NCBI GenBank assembly: GCA_009599575.1
Contig: VWND01000069.1
Location: 620,001-684,000, forward strand
Length of the DNA: 64,000 nt
Source of the DNA: Blumeriella jaapii
Taxonomy: Eukaryota > Ascomycota > Leotiomycetes > Helotiales > Drepanopezizaceae
Reading direction: 5' to 3'
Position 1 is the stretch's first letter, and every line of letters starts with the position of its first letter. The notes below the pieces were generated by a model. It ran no database searches. It worked only from the letters and a program-made list of their open reading frames with translations, and was not told the origin of the DNA. The translations under genes and the position numbers were made by a program. Positions 35,554-46,223 of this stretch are shown one piece after another.

Positions 35554-37110
35554 ATACGAGGCCGCATACCTTTTCCTGGCTTTTTTAATGCATTCTTATT
35601 TAATAGCGCTAATATTACCGATTTTATCGAAAAATTTAAAAAAACTTATGAAAATTTCGGAATTTTCGAAATTAAAATATTCGATAAACTCTTTCGCTAT
35701 TATAATCCAATTACCAAAAATATTATCAAATCGATAAATAAATAAAAAGCTATTAAAGTTCGAAATTAGCGTAAGCTAATTAAAGCTTTGAAATCGGAGT
35801 TTCGAAATCACGATCGCTAGCAAATTCGCGATATTATCGCTTTTTTTAAGCAATTTATTATAATAACTCGCTAAGCCAAAAAACTTAAAGCTTATTATCG
35901 TACTTATACGAGAATTTCTAACGTTTTCGTTAACAAAAAGGTTTTAAGCGAGATTAAATAAAAAAAATTGTTTTTACTTAGCTTTTTAATTAGCATTCGC
36001 AACAAAACTATTAAGCATTTTAAGATTAATAAATAAAATTCTGAAATCTTCGATTAATATTCCAAATTTGTAAAATTCGTTTTTAAATAAAACCAAAACG
36101 AACGTACTATCGAAGCTATAAACCAAAAGAAATTTCTTTTTTTTACTTACAAGAAAGACGTGGAAGCTCTAATGCAAAAATATGCCCAGCCATTAAGAAT
36201 TACCGAAATCGCTAAAAAACAACCAGTTATTATATTATTTAATCGTTTTGCAAAACTTACTGGCTTGGAAAAGCTTAACAAAAATATCGAAACTTTCGTA
36301 TTAAAATTTACCGATATTAAGATTTAAAAATTTTAAAACAAGGTCGAAAGTCTTATGCAATAGCAAAAAAAACTTTTTTATATTAACTCGAATAATAAAA
36401 ACGATTAAAATAGCTTTTATAACAATTACTTTTTTTAAAATACGCGAAGCGATCAGCTTCGCCAAGCCACCGTAAAAATAATAGCTGTCTAATAGCAATC
36501 TTTTCGTATTAACGATCAAAATCAGCGAAACACTAATTATAATAACGATTATCAAAAGAAAAAAAAAAACTAACGCGAAAATCAAAATCGCGGCTATTAA
36601 AATAGTAAAAGTAATTATCAAAATAAATCTTATGGCTTTAAGTATAAATTTTATAATAATAAAGAAATTTATTACGAAAAACCTTATATTCGTTCAGAAT
36701 GCAAAGTATTTAATTTTTATATAAATAATAATATTTGTTATATTAACAAATACAAAGCGATTTGCTTCGAATCGACGGAAACAAAAATAGGTTTTTTTAA
36801 TAAAGCTAAAAACCAAAATTGGTTAAATATTATTCGCTTAAAAATAAAAGATACGAAATAAAACGACTGTTTGAAAAACAGAAAAAATGCAAAAACGATT
36901 TTTATTAATAAAAAAAAAAACATTTCAAAAAGCGTACTAATCAAAAAAAAAACTTTTATTTTAAATGTAAATAAAATTTAAATATATAAATAAAAAATAA
37001 ATATATATATTGCTAATGCAATTATCGCATTTGCAAATATTATAGCTGCATAATCAAATCAGCGAATTATAAAAAAGCAAAATGCTTCTGTTTTATTCGC
37101 TAAACCAACT
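35554..37110 (+). pseudogene. Gypsy-C copy 2 gag (broken)
   Basis: Collinear with 24684-26250. It begins with the same FFNAFLFNSAN block just after 35560, here without the Gypsy-A+ insertion, and has a Cys-containing block near 37020-37110. It is broken by many TAA/TAG. Confidence 0.72.
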
Positions 37111-38131
37111 GGTATAAAAAAAAACGTCAGAATCGAAAGAAAAAAAGATTTTAAAATTCGAAAAAAAACCGATGAAATTATTAAAAAAACGCTTATAATA
37201 AAAGAAATTAACGACGATATGAAAAATATCGACACCGATATTTCGGTTTAAATTATTCAAAAAGTACCAGTTTTTAAACGCTTATTATTAATGCGAAGCG
37301 AAAAATAAATCGATAAATATATTAGCTTCGAAGCTATCGACGAAATTATTAAAAAAATTATAAAACAAAAAATTAAATTGAAATTTAGCGATTTATTTAA
37401 TACAAAAAAAAAATTCGATAAAATTATTAATAAACAAATTTTTGTATTAAAAAGAAACGAAAAAGTTGAAATTATCCGAAAAAAAAACGATTTTGAATTA
37501 AAAAAAAACCAAAAAAAAATTTATAATACCGCGGTTAATTTAATCGATAAAAAGAAATCCTCGGAAAAAGTTAGCTTTTTAGCTTTCGTTATAAAAGTTT
37601 AAAAATCAAAACGACGAAACTGTTTTTATACGGCTATAAAAGCGCTAAAAATAAAAATTATATTTAAGAAAAGTACGACCGCTTTCGCTTTATTCGATAA
37701 TAAAGCCGAAATTAATTATATAAACCAAAAAACAGCCGAAGCCAATAGTATTCCGATTATCACCGATAAACGAATAATTTATACGACCGTTAATAAAAAT
37801 ACGATTGAGTTTAATAAAATTATACGAAATATAAAAATCGACGTTAAAAATATTATTATTTATAAAAATTTTTTAATAATAAAAAAATGCTTTTATTTTA
37901 TTATTTTTAAAATGTTTTAAATCTTAGAAAATCTCGTTAGTTTCAAATACATCGAAAACGGCCAGATAAAAGCTTTTTTCTAAAACTGAAACCGATTTTT
38001 TTAAAATCAAATTACCGTCGCCGGCGATAAAGTCTTTTTAGTCGACGTTTTATCGAAAAACGAATAGCCGGCTTTAGTCTTAGGATAAACGCTGGGCTAT
38101 AACAAAACCTGGAAAATACTCGGCTAAAAGC

Positions 38132-38165
38132 ATTCGCGTTATTAATCGAAATAGCACCGCGAATA
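38132..38165 (+). repeat. Hairpin repeat, site 5 (Gypsy-C copy 2, PR-RT region)
   Basis: Same position as 27262-27296 in copy 1, here with an intact left arm ATTCGCG. Confidence 0.88.
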
Positions 38166-40078
38166 AAATTAGCTAATATTAATATTTTTAATTATTAATT
38201 CGGAAATAAAAGTTTCGAAGATTTCGTTTTCGTATTAAACAAATCCGACTTATATATTTTATTTTTTTATATTAATATTAACATTTTTTATAAGCGTAAA
38301 ACTAATAAAATACGATTCGTAAATTTTAGCGAATTCGGTGGAAATATTTCCGAAGAAATAAACGATTGGTTTAAAAAAAATAAAGCAATAAAACCATTTT
38401 AATTAATTATTAGCGAATTCGAAAAATTTATTATCGGCCGATTTTCTAGCCTATTATTTGACAGCCGATTTACAAAAAAACGATTTGATAATTTAGCAAT
38501 CGGAATTTAATTTTTGCTAAAAAAAAAAAAAGTTTTATACGAAGTTTTACGCAACCGAAAAAAAGTTATAATTTTCGATTTTATCGAAATGGGCCAATTC
38601 AGCTTTAATATTACGTTTTATATCGATATTAAAACCGTGCTTTACAAAGCTTGGCAAAAAAAGATTTTTTCAGTTTTTAAAATTTTTTAAAATAAAATAA
38701 TCGAAATGCTAAAAAAACGAATTAAATAAAAAATCTTCGAATTTTGCCACGGCCTATACAAAAACAAATGGTTTATCGTTGCGAAAAAAAAAAAAAGCAT
38801 TTATAAATTTATTATCGCAATCGTCGAAATAAACAAAATAACGATACGAAACGCTAACGTGTTATTTAACGTCGATTAATTTTTAAACGAATTCGCAAAA
38901 CTAACGATCGTTTTTTTTTTCGACCTGTTTTTCGGCTACGATTATTTAATACTTAACCTACGATTTCGAAATATAATAACAATTTAAACTTTAATCGGTT
39001 TGCTGCGTATAATCAAAATACTTATAAAAGCCATTAATTCAGTCGTTTAATTCGTAAAAATCGTATATAAAATTCTTATAATTTGCATTTTCGATATTGC
39101 TTTTTTTTACGTTGACGACGTCGGAATTAAAAGCCTTAAATTATATTATAATAATAAAAAGATTTTTTTTGAAATTCGACGTTATATAATAAAATATATT
39201 TAAAATATCGACAAAATTATAATCTGTTTCGAAAAAGCTAAAGCTATTATTAGCCTTCGATTAAAATTCTGTATATTCGAAATAAATATCGTTAATTATA
39301 TAACTAACAGCGCTGGCCGCTATTTTCAACGAAAAAAAATTAAAAAGATTTGCGAATAAAAAAAGTATAAAAATATTACCGAAGCCAAAGCTTTTATTAG
39401 CGTTATAATTTATTATCGCAATTAAATTAAAAACTTTTTTTAAAAAGCTGTATTTATTTACGCTACGATAAAAAAAGATATCGATTTCGTTTAAAAAAAA
39501 AAATAAAACAAAATTATAAAAATCTTTAAAAACGATTTTTTATCGGCCCTATTATTTATACGGATCGATTATAGCCCAAACGCAAAAGAAATTATTTTGA
39601 TTATCGACGCTAATATTTTCGGTTAAGAAGCAATATTGCAACAAATTAATAAAAACAAAAAACGGCATTTTTTACGATTCGAAAACGACTTATAATTTTT
39701 CGCGAAAATACGCTACGATGCTATTAAACGAAAATATCGAGGCGTTTTTAAAGCAATAAAAAAAATAAAAAGCGAATTGTACGACGTGTATTTTATTTTG
39801 AAAACGGACGCAAAAGTTTTTATCGACTAATTAAATAAAAAAGCCAATGATCTGCTAAAAGCATTCGTTATTAATTGAATAGCCTGAATGCGATTTATAA
39901 ACTTCGAAATCAAATATATTAAAAAAACAATTAATACAGCGGCAAACGGCTTTTTTAAACGAAAACGTTTTTATCCGTCTGATTTCGCTAAATAAAGCGA
40001 ATAAAATATCGACGAATAAATCGCTAACGAAATCGGCTGCTTTGCTATTTGCGTTTTGGATTTTATAAAATCAAAACC

Positions 40079-40174
40079 ATTCGCGTTGCTATTTCGGTTG
40101 GCACCGCGAATAAAAAATATTAATTTTCGGACCGAAAAAGCATTCGCGTTATTATTTCGGCTGGCACCGCGAAT
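40079..40174 (+). repeat. Hairpin repeat, sites 6 and 7 (Gypsy-C copy 2, RNase H-IN linker)
   Basis: Two copies, 40079-40111 and 40142-40174, both read as FALLFRLAPR in the open pol frame; same places as in copy 1. Confidence 0.9.
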
Positions 40175-41721
40175 GGATTTAACCGAAAACAATCGGAATA
40201 AGCCGATTAACGACGAAAATAAATTTTTAATCGATAATTACAAAACCGAAGACTTTTATTTAATCGCATATTATTTAATTATTTTATTTAAATTATTTAG
40301 CGTGCCAAATTATTAGTTTAAATTATTTAAAAATCAAATTTTCGATTATACTTTGGCCGACAGAAATTATATAAAATAAAAAATAATATATATCAAAAAC
40401 GCTTAATAATAAATAATAAAACCGATAAGTTTCAAATTATAAAAAAAGCCTACGAAAAAGTGTTTTATAAAAGAGCTAAAGCCATTTATTACCGAATTAA
40501 AAACGATTTCTAATAGAAAAGATGTTTCGAAAACTGCAAAGCTTTCGTTAAAAGTTGTATTTTTTACCAAAAACGAAAGCCTGGCCGAAAAAAAAATTTA
40601 TTATATTCGACGTGGTTTTTTAAAATTTAAAAAAAGATTAATTTCGACGTTACACGCGTACCGATTACCGATCGCGGTTATATATGCTTCGTGCTCGTTA
40701 TTAACGATTTATTTAAATAGCTTAAAAAGCGATTTTTCCGAAACGCTATTTTCGAAGCTATAGCGACTTTTTTTTAAGAAAACGTTATATATCGATACGG
40801 TTTGTTTAATAAGCTAAACGTTAATAATAAATTCGAAAACAAAAGCGTTATCGAGACTTTTACAAAAAATACGGAATTTAGCGTATTTAAATTTTAATTT
40901 ATAATTCGAAAAGCAATAAATCCGTTAAACGAAACTATAAAGATATTTTCGACGGCTTTTCAAAAGCTATTCGAAAGGATTATAAACGTTGGTTACGGAA
41001 ATTCTCGAAAATGCTTTTTGTTATACGCATATATATATACGCTTTTATTGAAATGATTTTATTTTTTATTTAATACGGCAAAAACGCTCGACTGTTTTTG
41101 AAAATAAAATAGCTTGTATAAAAGCTTTATAACGTAGTTAAAATAAAAACGAAAGCAGATTTATTAATAATAAAATTTAAGCAGCTCGATTACCGCGATA
41201 TAAATATAAAAAAAATAATTTTAAAAAAAAAAAAATATAAGGAAATAGCTAAAGAAATTTAGGATAAAACCAAAGTTTTAAAAAAAACGCTAATTAAAAA
41301 AGAAAATCTGATTCTAGTTTACGACGTCCAGCGCGTTATCGACAAATCGGCCGATACTAAACTTAATTATAAATGGTTCGGATTTTACGAAATATGCGAG
41401 GCCGAATTAAATAAAAGTTATTACAAGCTTACGAAATTCGATAAAACAAAATTAAAAAAAACGTTCGCCGCTAATCGGTTAAAGCGATTTTATAAAAGAA
41501 ATTAGCAAATTTATCTTCTGGATTTTGATTTAAACAGCGATTCCGATTCCAGCGATTCCGACGACGATTCCGATCAAAGCGATTATATTTCTGAAAAAGA
41601 AAAACCCTTTGAAAAGGTTTGGAAACAGCCGAACGACGATCCCGCTGCTAAAAGCATAGTTTAAGTCGTAATTCCACCCATGACCGAAAAAAAGAAAAGT
41701 GCATATAAGATTGTTTACTAA

Positions 41722-42150
41722 TTGTTTTATTGTTTTTGTTGTTTATTGTTTTTTTTTTTTATTGTATACTGTTCTATTGTTTTTGTTTTTATATATATTG
41801 TTTATTTTTAAAACCTTTTTTTATATTATTTAAAATACTTACTGTACTTTTTTTTGTTTGACTATATTATTGTTTATTAGAACAAAAGCTTTGTATATGT
41901 TTAAGCCGTATATTTAATACATTTATATTGCTCGCATATTTTACGAAAACTATCTTTTATGCATTTTATTGTTTGCTATTTTTTACATTATTTACTTTTT
42001 TCGTTGTTTTGAACGAATGCTTATCTGAATAATTATAATTTATTAAAAAAATAGCATGCGGATTTCCGTGGTTTTAAATACAAATATTCTACAATCTCCG
42101 TACTTTTTTCTAATTACTTTTTAACAAATATAACACATTTTTTTAATTAA
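41722..42150 (+). other. Spacer between pol and ORF3 of Gypsy-C copy 2
   Basis: T-rich non-coding spacer collinear with 30860-31329. Nothing else seen. Confidence 0.6.
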
Positions 42151-45100
42151 CAAACCTATCGATATTATATCGTTTTCTAAACAAAACGTTGCTAAACCTG
42201 GCAAATTTATTTTTAATTTATTTTAAAACGAAATTATTATACGTAATCTTTTCGAATTTAAATAAATATATAATGCCGCCATTTCAAATTAACAAGCAGC
42301 TTTCGTAAAGATATTTATAAAATAATTTAATATAATAATTGAAACGTTAACGAATTTTTATTCGATTACAAAAGCTTTGTTAAAATTAAATTCGTTCGCA
42401 AAAGCTTTAATTACGACAAATTTTTGCTAAACTACGATAACGTTTTAAAAGCTTTCGCCGAAGCAAAAAAAGCTCGAAATAACAAAAAAAAGATAACAGA
42501 CCGAATATTGCGCTTTTTGTTAAATCAACGAGAAAAAGATATTTAAAAATACGTTTTTAGCAAAATCACCGGTGTTATTTTATTTCGGCATTTCGCTCGC
42601 TTTTTCGAAACTATTACTTTTATTAAAAAAAAAGTTTGGGTATTAAACGCTTATATTTTTAAAGCGCAAGCCCTGAAAGCTAATAATTTAAAGGCCCGCA
42701 GATTCATAAGCTTTTTTACAGCTGTTTGCAAATTTATCGACGACGCTATACAATTGCTAAAAAAAGTTTTAATCGGCTGCGAAACCTTAAATCTGATTTT
42801 TTTTTAAAGCAAAAGGCTGAGCGTCGCCAAATGCGGCATTTTTATACCGAAAAAAAAAAACGACGCCATTCCGATATTTTAAATTTACGACAACGAAAAA
42901 AACGAAAAAACCAATATTATTTTCGTTTAGTTCGAAAAAACATACGCGGTAGCAATTAATATTTTTAAAGCAGCTAAAACAATTCGGCGATTTTTATTTT
43001 TAATTATCGAAAACGAATCCGAGAACGAAATTAAAAGCGTAATAATAAACAATCGCTTATTCGAATATAAAAAACTTATTGTATTTATAAAAACAATTCC
43101 GAAAAAAATAAAAACAAAAAACGTAAAAAAACGCGCCGATATTTTCGAAACTTTTTTTGTTCGAAAAAAAAAATTATTTACGTCGCTAACAAAAAAAGCA
43201 CCGCGAATAAAAACAGCCGGAAATCGACGCCGAGCTATAAGCTTTAAGCTAATTAATAAAAAATACGACGATTTTACGAAATCGGATATAAAAAACGCCG
43301 GCACCTCGAAAAGGAAAAACTTAAACGATTTTGAATTTAATTTTTCGAAATTAAATATATAAATATTAAAAACGCCTGTTGCGTTTAAAAACGTCGAACC
43401 GCTAATATTTCAAATTTTAATAAAAATATTTAAAATTTCGACTATTATACGATTCGACCGAAAAAGCTTAAAAAAAAATATCGAAATTATCGCGGGAAAA
43501 ATTATACAAAAAGCATAAAATCAAATTATTTTGCTTAAAACTTTCGCTTTCGACGACAAAACGATTTAAAAGTTTTATTTCGACATTTTTATATAAAAGC
43601 CAAATAAACCCGTCAGCTTTTTCTTTTTTACTTCGAATAAAAACTAAATTAAGTCTTTTTCGAAAGATTGCAAATATAATACGCCAAAGCAAATAAAAAA
43701 AACTTTTAAAAACGGTGATCCGTTTTTACTCGAGCTTTTTTTTATTAAAAAACTCCGATTTTTTAATTTCGTTTTTACGAATAACGTTAACGTTAGAAAA
43801 AACGGCAAGTTTTGTTATTTTTACGTACGCTGTTACGCGGCGTATTGCGATTTGATTATAAAAAAAATTAATGTTATCGATTTCGCTAATCGATTCGCTG
43901 TTATTAAAAATTCGGATTACGACGTATTCGAAATTAATTTTAATAATTAATTTATATTCCGACGAAAAACTGCGAAAATTATTTAAGCGCGTGCGAAAGC
44001 TTACCTGGGCTACGCAAATTTTAAAGCAGATTCCAAAATCTTCAACGCGATTATAAAATTCGATTAAAACGTAAAAAAGTAAAAATAACAAGTATTTTTA
44101 AAAGCCGATTTTTTTGGCTTTTCGACCGAAGATATATTTTAAAATCTGTTTGAATTGAATTGCGAATTCGTTAACTACGTAAAGTTTTACAACGGAGAAA
44201 ACAAGCTACTGCTGTATTTTATAAAAAAAAAAGTAGCTATATATAAGTATTATTTCCGATTAATTAAAACCCAAAAAGCGCTTATAATTTTTTTCGCTAA
44301 TATGTTTTACAATTTTATTTAATAAGCTTTTAAAATGTATTCCGGCTTTTATTTCGCTGTTTTAATTATTCGGAATTTTGGAAACTGCCGCTTCGTAGCA
44401 TATTTTAACGTTCCGATCGCTTTAAATTTCGCTAGCTCCGACCGTATTATAATTATAAAATTCGATATCGCCGATTTTTAAAAAAAGAAAAAAATCGAAA
44501 ATCTTACCGACGCCATCCTCGATTATTACGTTCTGCTTGCATTCGCATACAACTCGAAAATAATCGAAGCTTATTTGCAATTATACTACGACGTTAAACT
44601 AATTAAAATTATTTAGAAAAGCTCAGCTTTTTTGTATTTTAGCGCGTCTAAAGCAATGGCCTCGGCTATTTTATCGGATTACGAGACCGAAAACTACGGA
44701 ATAAAAAATAAAATAACTTTTGTCAGCTTTTCGACTAAGCAAAAAGTTTTCGTTAAATTCAAAACCCAAAAAATCGACGGCGTAATATTAGTTTACTCGA
44801 ACAATTACACGGCGCAAAAATACAAAAACTATTTCGAAAACGATAATCCGATAAGCAATCTAATATTGTTTATATTACGGCGAAAGCAATTATAATATTT
44901 TCGGTAGTTTCGACTGCAAACGATTACTTCCGAACTATTTCGTAAAATAGTTTTTTTTACAAGCTTCGGAGCCTTTTTAAAAGCATTCGTCGGTAAACAA
45001 TCGTAATCCGACTTATTAGTTTTATAAGAAGCAAAAGCGTTAATCGGTTTCAATTACGACGAATTAATCGATTATTTCTACGATTTTAATATAAGATTTT

Positions 45101-45515
45101 TTAACGCTTTTTGCAAAGCGTAAAATTACGTTTAGAAACTGAAATTTATTATTTACGGAAAAAAGTCGTAAAAAGCATTCGTCGCGGCGATATTTAATAA
45201 TATTATCGACGAAAAGGCTATTAAAACGTTCGTAAGTTTAAACGATACCTCGACTGATATTTTATCAAATTATTTTTTAAAAAAGCAAAATAAACAAAAT
45301 AATTTAAACGATAAGCGAAACGCTATTTTTTCGCAGAAGCCAATAATAAAAAGGCTAAAAACGAGTTAAGAAACCGAAAAAATATAAAATTAAAAAGTTT
45401 GATTTGTGATTAATTAATTTTTAAATCATATGAAATAAACTAGATTATATTTATTAAAGTTATGTTTTTTTTTGGTCGTAGTTAAAAACGATTACGTATA
45501 TTATTTAAAACAGGA
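42151..45515 (+). pseudogene. Gypsy-C copy 2 third ORF (unknown)
   Basis: Collinear with 31330-34515 and extended at the 3' end by 174 bp (45342-45515) that keep the same frame (SQKPI..KRLKTSQETEKI). The open piece 44632-44895 is longer than its counterpart in copy 1. The product looks soluble, rich in Lys, Phe and Asn after RIP. Many minus-strand ORFs overlap it, but they are shadows of this frame. The function is unknown. Confidence 0.62.
43176..43208 (+). repeat. Hairpin repeat, site 8 (Gypsy-C copy 2, ORF3)
   Basis: Same position as 32345-32377 in copy 1; the left arm is changed to ATTTACG and the right arm CACCGCGAAT is intact. Confidence 0.82.
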
Positions 45516-45782
45516 TGTAAAACGGTAATATTTTGTATTAATAGGAATTGGTAGTTTTAGTTATGATCGAGGCATAAATCCTTCCGAAACCCTTTGCCAC
45601 TAACTATTTTCAACAGGTATAAAAGCAAAGCATTCTTTTAAATAATATTATAAGCACGCAGTCTAATTTATACCTTTATTTATTTTTCTTTTCCTTTTTT
45701 CAGTTTCTTTTAGGGATTCCCTAAACTATTTTACCCACCGACATATGGCCGTATCAGTCTGGTTTTCCTACCTATTTTTACA
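45516..45782 (+). repeat. Gypsy-C LTR 3 (267 bp)
   Basis: Begins TGTAAAACGG and ends TTTTTACA; the least changed C LTR. Together with the preceding 174 bp it forms the first of two 441-bp units (45342-45782 and 45783-46223). Confidence 0.92.
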
Positions 45783-45956
45783 ATAGCAAAAAGGCTAAGA
45801 ACGGATTAAAAGACCGAAAAAGTATAAGGCTAAAAAGTTCGGTTTTTAATTAATTAGTTTTTAAACTATATAAAATAAATTAAAATATATTTATTAAAAT
45901 TATATTTTTTTTTTAATCGTAATTAAAAACGACTACGTATATTATTTAAAACAAAA
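45783..45956 (+). repeat. Duplicated 174-bp tail of Gypsy-C internal region
   Basis: Repeat of 45342-45515, of the same length, placed between LTR 3 and LTR 4. It carries the ORF3 C-terminal coding and 3' untranslated sequence. Confidence 0.88.
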
Positions 45957-46223
45957 TATAAAACGGTAATACTTTGTATTAATAGAAGTTGATAGTTTTA
46001 GCTATGGTCGAGGTATAGACCCCTTCGAAATCCTTTATCATTAACTACCTTCAACAGATATAAAAGCAAAGCATTTTTTTAAATAATATTATAGGCACGC
46101 AGTCCAATTCATACCTTTATTTATTCTTCTTTTCCTTTTTTCAGTCTTTTCTAGGGATTCCCTAGACTATCTTATCCACCGATATGTGGCCGTATCAGTT
46201 TGGTTTTCCTACCTACTTTTATA
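45957..46223 (+). repeat. Gypsy-C LTR 4 (267 bp, outer 3' LTR)
   Basis: Begins TATAAAACGG and ends TTTTATA. It is followed by TTAA, the target duplication, and then by Gypsy-B2 pol. Confidence 0.92.

Larger units (their letters stand above)
37111..41721 (+). pseudogene. Gypsy-C copy 2 pol (PR-RT-RNase H-IN, broken)
   Basis: The protease site is at about 37689-37722 (FDNKAEINYI). RT carries YVDD at 39108-39119. RNase H is at about 39590-39960. The RNase H-integrase linker at 40056-40316 is fully open and contains two in-frame hairpin repeats. The integrase C-terminal region is at about 41310-41500, and the stop is at 41719-41721. Domain order and spacing are as in copy 1, and differences between copies are almost all transitions. 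Confidence 0.83.
16291..46223 (+). mobile_element. Gypsy-C tandem array (two copies sharing LTRs), inserted in Gypsy-B2
   Basis: Order: LTR (16291-16554), internal copy 1 (16555-34515, interrupted by Gypsy-A+), shared LTR (34516-34782), internal copy 2 (34783-45515), LTR (45516-45782), a repeat of the last 174 bp of the internal region (45783-45956) and a final LTR (45957-46223). The flanking duplication is TTAA (16287-16290 and 46224-46227), and one copy restores the B2 frame. Each unit is large, about 11.3 kb in copy 2, because a third ORF follows pol. Pol belongs to the fungal Ty3 group whose RT has IN-VTIR and F(L/V)DD-GV motifs. Both copies are heavily RIP-mutated. Confidence 0.9.

Noticed and set aside
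42927..43304. Minus-strand hydrophobic ORFs over Gypsy-C ORF3 (also 32096-32437 and 43726-44091)
   Set aside because: RIP-shifted AT-rich DNA makes hydrophobic antisense shadows; both copies favour the plus frame.
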